A stretch of 7,507 bases of DNA, taken from NCBI GenBank assembly GCA_900551155.1, contig URVA01000065.1, positions 1-7,507 on the forward strand, given 5' to 3'. The translations under genes were made by a program, and so were the position numbers. Position 1 is the first letter of the stretch. The number at the start of each line of letters is the position of its first letter. The notes under the pieces were generated by a model. That model was not told where the DNA came from, made no database searches, and saw only the letters and a program-made list of their open reading frames with translations. This document shows positions 1 through 5,132 of this stretch, piece after piece. This stretch comes from an uncultured Eggerthella sp. Its GTDB lineage: Bacteria > Actinomycetota > Coriobacteriia > Coriobacteriales > Eggerthellaceae.

Positions 1-908
1 TTTTTAATTACGGCATCACTAGTCCATTTGTCTGAGACGCCTGCTTCTCCTAAATGACCTACCGCAATTACGTAATCGGCACCTTCTTCAGTGGCTTTAT
101 CTACGGCGTTTTGGACAGCGTTATAAAGCGCTTGACCTGTTTCGTCGTTGCAAAAGTCATACAGGTAGTTTCCAGATCCATCTTGAAATACCGTGGGATT
201 TGAAGAGGTTAGTGTTTCGGGAGTAGTAATACCAACGTAGGCAATGGTGAGCGAATCATCGTTATCGGTAGGATCACCGTCATCGATATTTTCATAGGTT
301 TCAAGGGCGTAAGGAGCCAGCTGAAGGTTTCCATCTATGTCAGTGAAATTGCACAAGAGATAACTGCCCTCAAAATTGTTTACAAACCATCCGAATTGAT
401 CCATTCCAAAGTCGTATTCATGATTGCCAGGGATGGCGTAGTCATAACCAACAAAGTTCATAAGATCGGTTATTGTTTCGCCCTTAGAAATGGTGCCTGC
501 GACATCTCCTTGTACGGCATCACCTTCATCGATAAGCGTGACATACTCTTCGCCATAGGTGTTATCTGTGGCAGCTTTATAGGCTGCAACTCCTGCATAG
601 CCTAGAGAATCTCGCTCCTCATTATCGAAATCAATTTTGCAGTGCACATCGTTGGTAAATACAATCGACACACTTTGAGCTAGTTCCTCATTATTGTCTG
701 TGTCACTGATTTTGCTTTGAGTTTGCGATGAATCTGAATCATCGGCTTGTTCGCTGTTTTGGCTGAGTGAAGTTTCGTTTGTTTGTTCTTCGCTCAATTC
801 CTTTGAAGGAGAGGTTGGCTCATCAGCATAAAGTTGAGAAGCTGATAGAGGTACGAAAGAAACAACTAATAAAACGCCAAGTACTACGGAAAGAATCTTA
901 TTCTTTAT
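1..908 (-). CDS. Secreted 5'-nucleotidase-type metallophosphoesterase, N-terminal part (runs off left edge)
   Basis: This is the N-terminal 302 codons of a 5'-nucleotidase / 2',3'-cyclic nucleotide phosphodiesterase family protein (UshA/NadN/YfkN-like). Such enzymes hydrolyse extracellular nucleotides to nucleosides and phosphate. Visible in order are a signal peptide (basic KNK, a hydrophobic stretch at residues 5-23, probable cleavage after LYA at residue 28), a Ser/Glu/Asp/Gln-rich linker (about 29-77), and the metallophosphoesterase core. Core motifs are FTNDVHC (84-90; D87 and H89 metal ligands), DEGDAVQGD (127-135; D130), PGNHEYDFG (160-168; N162, H163), TTPET (228-232) and VGHLG (283-287). 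The C-terminal substrate-binding domain lies outside the window. The start is odd: the reading frame has no ATG or GTG, and the natural signal-peptide start falls on an ATA codon (906-908), with only a weak AAAAGG 13 bases upstream. The frame stays open to about 974. It lies downstream of the PurF-like gene beyond a terminator. The family call is firm; the exact start, and whether the gene is translated normally, are not. Confidence 0.88.
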   Translation of the reverse strand, partial: MKNKILSVVLGVLLVVSFVPLSASQLYADEPTSPSKELSEEQTNETSLSQNSEQADDSDSSQTQSKISDTDNNEELAQSVSIVFTNDVHCKIDFDNEERDSLGYAGVAAYKAATDNTYGEEYVTLIDEGDAVQGDVAGTISKGETITDLMNFVGYDYAIPGNHEYDFGMDQFGWFVNNFEGSYLLCNFTDIDGNLQLAPYALETYENIDDGDPTDNDDSLTIAYVGITTPETLTSSNPTVFQDGSGNYLYDFCNDETGQALYNAVQNAVDKATEEGADYVIAVGHLGEAGVSDKWTSDAVIK

Positions 909-951
909 GGCGCAACGATAACCTTTTGAGCAAGTTGATGCAGGTGAGAAG

Positions 952-989
952 ATAAAAATGGCTCCTAACAAGATGAGTCAGGAGCCATT
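952..989 (-). terminator. Rho-independent terminator after the PurF-like gene
   Basis: A perfect 10-bp inverted repeat, AATGGCTCCT (957-966) and AGGAGCCATT (980-989), encloses a 13-base loop. Read on the minus strand, the stem runs directly into TTTTT (958-954), which is the layout of an intrinsic terminator. It starts 63 bases beyond the PurF-like stop codon. There is no T-tract on the plus-strand side, so it is directional. Its 3' arm contains AGGAG, which resembles a ribosome binding site for the nucleotidase frame but has no usual start codon at the right distance. Confidence 0.85.
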
Positions 990-1008
990 GTAGCGTGAAT
1001 ACAGGTTG

Positions 1009-1038
1009 GTTATAAGAACAACTCGTTAAATAGAGCAA
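1009..1038 (-). promoter_or_regulatory. Weak candidate promoter for the nucleotidase gene
   Basis: On the minus strand TTGCTC (1038-1033) and TATAAC (1014-1009) are separated by 18 bases. The -10 matches 5 of 6 consensus positions and the -35 only 3 of 6. A transcript from here would begin near 1002 and would have to read through the hairpin at 952-989 before reaching the nucleotidase. I see no better promoter in the roughly 45 bases between the hairpin and the coding region. Confidence 0.2.
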
Positions 1039-1051
1039 TTATGGTAACGAA

Positions 1052-2476
1052 CTATTCTTTGCCGTCCCAGCAGTACGTGCAAACCTTCGTTGGGTCAATT
1101 CCGATTGCCTCAAGCATGCCAGGCAAGGACTGGAATTCGAGGGAATCAAAGCCCATCTTTTCGCAGATAGATTTCAGCAAGCACTTGCCGCGTTCGGTAT
1201 GTGCGTCAGCATATTCTTCCAGATACTTGTCGCCTTCTTCGCCTTCCAATTCACGTACTACACGACGAGCAATTAAGTCCATATCGGACTTACCACGCGA
1301 GAACGTGAGGTATTTGCAGCTAAACATAATAGGAGGGCAAGCGGAGCGCATATGAACCTCTTTTGCGCCTGCTTCATATAAGAACTCGACAGTTTCGCGC
1401 AACTGGGTACCGCGCACAATAGAGTCATCAACGAAGAGAAGCTTCTTATCCTTAATCAATTCAGGAATGTGGATTTGCTTCATTTTAGCAACATGATTGC
1501 GTACTTCTTGGTTGCTTGGCATGAAGGAGCGAGCCCAGGTTGGGGTGTATTTAATGAAAGGACGAGCAAATTGCTTGCCACTCTGGGTTGCGTATCCAAT
1601 AGCATGAGGAGTACCAGAATCAGGAATGCCACCTACATAGTCAACGTCAGGCAATACACCACGAGCAGCTTCGTCACGTGCCATGATTGCACCATTGTTG
1701 TAGCGCATTACTTCAACATTGACGCCTTCGTAATTTGAATTTGGATAGCCGTAATATACCCACAAGAATGCACAAATCTTCATGTCGGTGCCGGGCTCAA
1801 CGAGGGTTTTGTAGCCTTCGGCATCTACTTGAACGATTTCGCCTGGGCCAAGTTCGTATTCATCGTCGTAGCCAAGTTTATGATAGGCAAATGATTCAAA
1901 GGAAATGCAATGACCATCAGCATCTTTGCCAATCAAAATAGGAAGACGTCCCATTTTGTCTCGTGCAGCAATGATCGATCCGTCATCTTTCATAATAAGG
2001 AGGGTGAGGGATCCATCAATTACTTCTTGAGCAAACTGGATGCCTGATACAAAGTCGTCCTTTTGATTAATAAGTGCAGCAACAAGTTCGGTGGAATTAA
2101 CCGCACCTGAACTCATAGCCATAAATTGGCGACCACCAACGGAAAGGAATTTATCAACCAATTCGTCGGTGTTGTTAATAGCGCATACCGTAGTAAGAGC
2201 AAACGTACCTAAATGAGAGCGTACAAGAAGAGGTTGAGGATCGGTATCGCTAATGCAACCAATACCACTGGTACCGTGGAAGGTATCAAGATCATCTTCG
2301 AATTTTGTACGGAAAGGAGTGTTTTCAATCGAATGAATTTCGCGCTGAAAACCATCTTCAACATCATGGATGATCATGCCTGCTCGGCGAGTGCCAAGGT
2401 GAGAGTGATAATCAACGCCAAAGTAAACATCAATGACAACATCACGCTTCGATGCCGCACCAAAAAATCCGCCCAT
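1052..2476 (-). CDS. PurF-like amidophosphoribosyltransferase homologue lacking the catalytic cysteine
   Basis: This 474-residue protein has the two-domain architecture of glutamine PRPP amidotransferase (PurF), which makes 5-phosphoribosylamine in the first step of purine synthesis. The C-terminal phosphoribosyltransferase half is well preserved: GGIPDSGTPHAIGYATQSG (282-300), a loop IKYTPTWARSF (308-318) in place of the usual IKNRYVGRTF, and the PRPP motif LLFVDDSIVRGTQ (346-358). Cysteines 235, 387, 466 and 469 (contexts ICAFLW, FSCKYL, CTYC) match the four 4Fe-4S ligands of B. subtilis-type PurF. The N-terminal glutaminase domain is degenerate. The protein begins MGGFFG rather than MCG..G, so Gly2 replaces the N-terminal nucleophile, and the usual HVRYST and HNG motifs are replaced by GIGCISDTD (71-79) and CAINN (98-102). 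It may use ammonia, a partner glutaminase, or do something else. The start is supported by GAAAGG 6 bases upstream of the ATG. I leave the symbol blank because true PurF activity is doubtful. Homologues starting MGGFFG exist in Bacteroides-type genomes, from memory. Confidence 0.9.
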   Translation of the reverse strand: MGGFFGAASKRDVVIDVYFGVDYHSHLGTRRAGMIIHDVEDGFQREIHSIENTPFRTKFEDDLDTFHGTSGIGCISDTDPQPLLVRSHLGTFALTTVCAINNTDELVDKFLSVGGRQFMAMSSGAVNSTELVAALINQKDDFVSGIQFAQEVIDGSLTLLIMKDDGSIIAARDKMGRLPILIGKDADGHCISFESFAYHKLGYDDEYELGPGEIVQVDAEGYKTLVEPGTDMKICAFLWVYYGYPNSNYEGVNVEVMRYNNGAIMARDEAARGVLPDVDYVGGIPDSGTPHAIGYATQSGKQFARPFIKYTPTWARSFMPSNQEVRNHVAKMKQIHIPELIKDKKLLFVDDSIVRGTQLRETVEFLYEAGAKEVHMRSACPPIMFSCKYLTFSRGKSDMDLIARRVVRELEGEEGDKYLEEYADAHTERGKCLLKSICEKMGFDSLEFQSLPGMLEAIGIDPTKVCTYCWDGKE

Positions 2477-2490
2477 CGTATGCCTTTCGT

Positions 2491-2504
2491 TTAGTATTTA
2501 CTAA
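2491..2504. repeat. Short palindrome beside the PurF-like gene's ribosome binding site
   Basis: TTAGTA and TACTAA form a perfect 6-bp inverted repeat with a 2-base centre. It lies 2 bases upstream of the GAAAGG ribosome binding site on the minus strand. It could be an operator half-way into the leader, but a 2-base loop makes it unlikely to act as an RNA hairpin. It may also be chance in AT-rich DNA. Confidence 0.3.
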
Positions 2505-2513
2505 TCGTCTTGT

Positions 2514-2531
2514 GATAGTGGTTACACTATC
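2514..2531. repeat. Inverted repeat in the PurF-like leader (candidate operator or hairpin)
   Basis: GATAGTG (2514-2520) and CACTATC (2525-2531) pair perfectly around a 4-base GTTA centre. This is a 7-bp stem in the leader, about 38 bases upstream of the PurF-like start codon. Stem length and tetraloop size are compatible with an RNA hairpin, and the symmetry also suits a dimeric repressor. No T-run follows on either strand, so it is not a terminator. Confidence 0.4.
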
Positions 2532-2571
2532 GGTTGTTTTGAGCCACAAATTTTATTACACCTCTGGATTA

Positions 2572-2585
2572 TTACATATGTGTAA
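2572..2585. promoter_or_regulatory. Candidate operator TTACA-N4-TGTAA
   Basis: A perfect 5-bp inverted repeat with a 4-base centre, in the size class of FNR/CRP-type or other winged-helix regulator sites. A perfect TATAAT lies on the minus strand at 2597-2592, so a transcript toward the PurF-like gene would start near 2585 and the palindrome would cover its first bases, a usual place for repression. I could not find a good -35 for that TATAAT, so both the promoter and the operator are tentative. Confidence 0.3.
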
Positions 2586-2737
2586 CAAGAAATTATAAAT
2601 CAGTATAAAATTGGCTCATTGTGACATGGTGCTTTAGTTTGGTCGGTGTTAAACCACGGATTTTTGGTATATATTCACCAGGTTTGAGTAACATCAAGTC
2701 GAAAATGACAATTACACTACCGTTTAAATGAAAGTTT

Positions 2738-2765
2738 TTGATCGGTATTTCTAAAATGCTATTAT
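2738..2765 (+). promoter_or_regulatory. Candidate promoter for the smsCB operon
   Basis: TTGATC (2738-2743, 4 of 6 consensus positions) and TATTAT (2760-2765, 5 of 6) are separated by 16 bases. Transcription would start around 2772, giving a leader of about 23 bases ahead of the smsC ATG. A strong ribosome binding site, AAGGAG at 2784-2789, follows 5 bases before that ATG. Confidence 0.45.
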
Positions 2766-2794
2766 TGCGGTGACATTTAAGAAAAGGAGCACGT

Positions 2795-3571
2795 ATGTTA
2801 GAACTTAAGAACATTGTTTTCGACGTGCCTGTCGAAGAAGGTTCTTCAAAAACTAAACGCATCATTGATGATATTTCGCTCACCGTTGATGAAAATAAGT
2901 TTGTTGTAATTACTGGTCCTAATGGTGGCGGCAAGTCTACGCTTGCTAAAATTATTATGGGCATTGAGCAGCCTACATCGGGCAGCATTATTTTTGATGG
3001 AACTGATATTACAAACCTGTCTATCACTGAACGAGCAAAGCTTGGCATTGGCTATGGTTTTCAGCAGCCATCTCGTTTTAAGGGAATGAAGGTAAAGAAG
3101 CTTTTGGAAATTGCAGCAGGCAAGCGTCTTCCTATGCTTGCATGTAATGAATATTTGGGCAAAGTTGGTCTTTGTTCTGCAAATTATCTTACTCGTGAAG
3201 TTGATAAAAACCTCTCTGGTGGCGAATTGAAGCGTATTGAAATTGCTACGATTTTGGCATCGGATCCAAAACTTGCAATTTACGATGAACCTGAAGCAGG
3301 CATCGATTTGTGGAGCTTCGACCGCTTGACACAGACGTTTGAAGATATCTATAAGCAGGGTAACGGTCACTCCATCATCATCATTTCTCATCAGGAACGA
3401 ATTATTTCCTTGGCGGACGAAATTGTGTGTTTGCGCAACGGCAAAATCGAAGCACAAGGTCCTGTGGACGAAATTATGCCAAAACTCGGATTTTCTCAGA
3501 AAGACAACAGCTATTGCTCTTTTACCGAGCCTCCTGAGCTTCACCTTACTGAGATTCCTGTTACGTGTTAG
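2795..3571 (+). CDS. sufC: SufC-like Fe-S cluster assembly ATPase (SmsC)
   Basis: This 258-residue protein is a soluble ABC-type ATPase that drives conformational change in the SufB/SmsB scaffold during Fe-S cluster assembly in the cytoplasm. It shows Walker A GPNGGGKST (41-49), Q-loop Gln90 in YGFQQPSRFKG, signature LSGGE (140-144) and Walker B LAIYDEPEAGIDLWSF (160-175) with Glu165. The switch histidine is His199 in IIISHQ. The EPEAGIDLWSF form of Walker B with its D-loop is characteristic of SufC, especially the shorter archaeal/clostridial type, and there are no membrane segments. The start is set by AAGGAG 5 bases upstream of the ATG. It is followed after 9 bases by the SufB-like partner, the SmsC-SmsB order of the minimal SUF-like system. 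I use sufC because SmsC is a functional subtype name. Confidence 0.94.
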   Translation: MLELKNIVFDVPVEEGSSKTKRIIDDISLTVDENKFVVITGPNGGGKSTLAKIIMGIEQPTSGSIIFDGTDITNLSITERAKLGIGYGFQQPSRFKGMKVKKLLEIAAGKRLPMLACNEYLGKVGLCSANYLTREVDKNLSGGELKRIEIATILASDPKLAIYDEPEAGIDLWSFDRLTQTFEDIYKQGNGHSIIIISHQERIISLADEIVCLRNGKIEAQGPVDEIMPKLGFSQKDNSYCSFTEPPELHLTEIPVTC

Positions 3572-3580
3572 GAGATCATA

Positions 3581-4510
3581 ATGGCTGTAGATCTTTCTCC
3601 CATAGATGCAGATTTGCTTAAAACTTTAACGAATGTTCACGGTATTCCTGAAGGTGCTTACAACATTCGCAAAGATGGTGAACTGCTTACTCGTCATAGC
3701 TCTGCAAATATTGAAATTGCAACTAAGACGGATCATCCTGGAATTGATATCTTTGTTAAAGAAGGAACAAAAGGCGAACGTGTATATATTCCCGTTATTG
3801 TTTCGAAGGCAGGAATAAAAGATGTGGTATACAACACGTTCCATATTGGTGATAACTGTGATGTGGTAATTATTGCTGGCTGCGGTATCCATAATGATAG
3901 CCACAAGGCTTCTCAGCATGATGGTATTCACACCTTCTATATTGGCAAGAACTCTCGTGTTAAGTATGTAGAAAACCACTACGGCGAAGGTTCTGGCGAT
4001 GGTGCTCGCATTCTTAATCCAGTAACAAAGGTGTATCAGGATGAGAACTCATTCTGCGAAATGGAAATGGTTCAAATCCGCGGTGTTACCTCCACGGTTC
4101 GTGATACCGACGCTGAATTAGGAGCGGGAGCTAAGCTTATTCTTACTGAAAAGTTGCTTACCGACGGAGACCAAAAGGCAACTTCGAACATGAATATTCG
4201 CCTTATCGGGGATGATTCTAATGTTCAGGTAATTTCTCGTAGTGTTGCCCAGGATAATTCGGTACAGATCTTTAACCCCTTGGTTTCTGGCGAAGCAGCA
4301 TGTCATGGTCACGTTCAGTGCGATGCTATTATCATGGGAAATGCAGTAGTAAAAGCTATTCCTGGTATTGAAGCGGCTCACGAGGATGCGCAGCTTGTAC
4401 ACGAAGCTGCTATTGGGAAAATTGCAGGGGATCAAATTACAAAACTTATGACTCTTGGTTTGACCGAAGAGGAAGCAGAAGCTGAAATCCTAGATGACTT
4501 CTTAAGTTAG
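3581..4510 (+). CDS. sufB: Short SufB/SufD-family Fe-S scaffold protein (SmsB)
   Basis: This 309-residue SufBD-family protein is the partner of the preceding ATPase and should form the scaffold on which Fe-S clusters are built. It is far shorter than SufB (about 480-500 residues) because it lacks the long N-terminal region, which is the hallmark of the archaeal/clostridial SmsB type. Key residues lie in the C-terminal core: HVQCDAIIMG (244-253), where Cys247 aligns with the essential SufB cysteine (E. coli Cys405), and AQLVHEAAIGKI (270-281), where Glu275 aligns with SufB Glu434. The tail TLGLTEEEAEAEILDDFLS is typical of the family. AGGAG lies 6 bases upstream of the ATG and overlaps the smsC stop region, so the two genes form a tight operon. 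No desulfurase (SufS/IscS), SufU or SufD paralogue is next to it, as expected if one SmsB replaces the SufB-SufD pair. A product name of SufD in older annotation would be the same gene. Confidence 0.92.
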   Translation: MAVDLSPIDADLLKTLTNVHGIPEGAYNIRKDGELLTRHSSANIEIATKTDHPGIDIFVKEGTKGERVYIPVIVSKAGIKDVVYNTFHIGDNCDVVIIAGCGIHNDSHKASQHDGIHTFYIGKNSRVKYVENHYGEGSGDGARILNPVTKVYQDENSFCEMEMVQIRGVTSTVRDTDAELGAGAKLILTEKLLTDGDQKATSNMNIRLIGDDSNVQVISRSVAQDNSVQIFNPLVSGEAACHGHVQCDAIIMGNAVVKAIPGIEAAHEDAQLVHEAAIGKIAGDQITKLMTLGLTEEEAEAEILDDFLS

Positions 4511-4551
4511 AACGATTCAATACCATACAATGTAATACAACGTAAACTGGT

Positions 4552-4583
4552 AATACCTCGAGGGATTTCTTCGAGGTATTTTA
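4552..4583 (+). terminator. Hairpin terminator after smsCB
   Basis: AATACCTCGA (4552-4561) and TCGAGGTATT (4571-4580) form a perfect 10-bp stem with a 9-base loop. On the plus strand it runs into a short T-rich tail (TATTTTAAT). The tail is modest, so termination may be partial and could let transcription continue into the acetyltransferase gene, whose start lies immediately beyond it. Confidence 0.7.
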
Positions 4584-4598
4584 ATGGAAGAGGTTACC

Positions 4599-5132
4599 AT
4601 GCGTTTTCAAGTAGCGTGCGAAAAGCATTTAGAACAAATAATGGCTATTACTAACGAGGCTAAAGCACAATTAAAACGCATGGGTGTCGATCAGTGGCAA
4701 AAGGGGTACCCGTCCTTAGAGGTTTGGCAACAAGACATTGCACAAGGGAATGCTTACGTTGTTCTTGATGATGAAACGGATGCGGTGATGGGTGCCTTTT
4801 CTTATTTCACCACGAGGGATGCCTCTTATGATGAAATTGAGGGGTCTTGGTTAACGGGGGATTGTTTTGAAGATGGAAGGTATGCTTCGCTTCACCGTGT
4901 TTGTGTGGCAGATAGGTGTAAAGGCCAAGGCGTGGTAGGACGTATGTATCAGTATGCGTCTGATTTAGCAAAGGCACAGGGTATCGCTTCTCTGCGCATT
5001 GATACGCATCCCGACAATAAACCGATGATTCGCTCTTTGGAAAAAGCAGGATTTACTCAGTGTGGCTCTATTGCTCTTGTTGGTGGTGTTGAAGATGGTC
5101 AACTTCGTATAGCGTTTGAGAAGGTATGGTAA
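4599..5132 (+). CDS. GNAT-family N-acetyltransferase
   Basis: This 177-residue protein is a single-domain GNAT acetyltransferase that would transfer acetyl from acetyl-CoA to an unidentified amine. It has an N-terminal region DQWQKGYPS (31-39), a hallmark of a small GNAT subfamily. The acetyl-CoA pyrophosphate loop is RCKGQG (106-111), preceded by strand LHRVCVAD, and the later motif DTHPDNKPM (135-143) is followed by LEKAGF. I chose the ATG at 4599 because GAAGAGG lies 5 bases upstream and the protein then starts MRFQ, like other family members. An in-frame ATG at 4584 would add five residues and uses GAGG inside the terminator stem. Its stop codon overlaps the next gene's start (TAATG), so the two are translationally coupled. 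The substrate cannot be read from the sequence. Confidence 0.88.
   Translation: MRFQVACEKHLEQIMAITNEAKAQLKRMGVDQWQKGYPSLEVWQQDIAQGNAYVVLDDETDAVMGAFSYFTTRDASYDEIEGSWLTGDCFEDGRYASLHRVCVADRCKGQGVVGRMYQYASDLAKAQGIASLRIDTHPDNKPMIRSLEKAGFTQCGSIALVGGVEDGQLRIAFEKVW

Larger units (their letters stand above)
2477..2794. promoter_or_regulatory. Divergent intergenic control region between the PurF-like gene and smsC
   Basis: These 318 bases contain no convincing gene. They hold the 5' ends of two divergent transcription units, the ribosome binding sites of both genes, three short perfect inverted repeats (2491-2504, 2514-2531, 2572-2585) and recurrent TTACA motifs at 2522, 2556, 2572 and 2712, plus TGTAA at 2581. 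TTATTACA occurs twice, at 2553-2560 and 2569-2576. TTACACTA followed by T or C and then CG occurs at 2522-2532 and again at 2712-2722, once near each gene. The clustering suggests regulator binding, but the regulator cannot be named from the sequence. Confidence 0.5.

Noticed and set aside
396..605. Plus-strand open frame of 69 codons
   Set aside because: It lies antisense to the nucleotidase core, including the GNHEYDFG motif region, so it is a shadow.
951..971. Alternative nucleotidase starts at TTG (969-971) or ATC (951-953) behind AGGAG
   Set aside because: TTG has no ribosome binding site and sits in the terminator loop. ATC is a very rare start and would put about 14 extra residues ahead of a complete signal peptide.
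1041..1355. Plus-strand open frame of 104 codons
   Set aside because: It lies antisense inside the PurF-like gene, has no ribosome binding site of note and encodes no recognisable motif; its length is explained by the codon pattern of the real gene.
2514..2531. Purine or other riboswitch in the PurF-like leader
   Set aside because: There is only a single 7-bp stem, without the multi-helix junction or conserved core of a known riboswitch.
2593..3048. Minus-strand open frame of 151 codons covering the intergenic region and the start of smsC
   Set aside because: Most of it is the reverse of the smsC Walker A region, and the remainder reads through AT-rich intergenic DNA. No family features are seen.
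2846..3544. Minus-strand open frame of 232 codons
   Set aside because: It is wholly antisense to smsC, whose ABC motifs are intact, and the predicted protein is low-quality with no domain.
3626..3979. Minus-strand open frame opposite smsB
   Set aside because: It is antisense to a well-supported gene and carries no motif or start signal.
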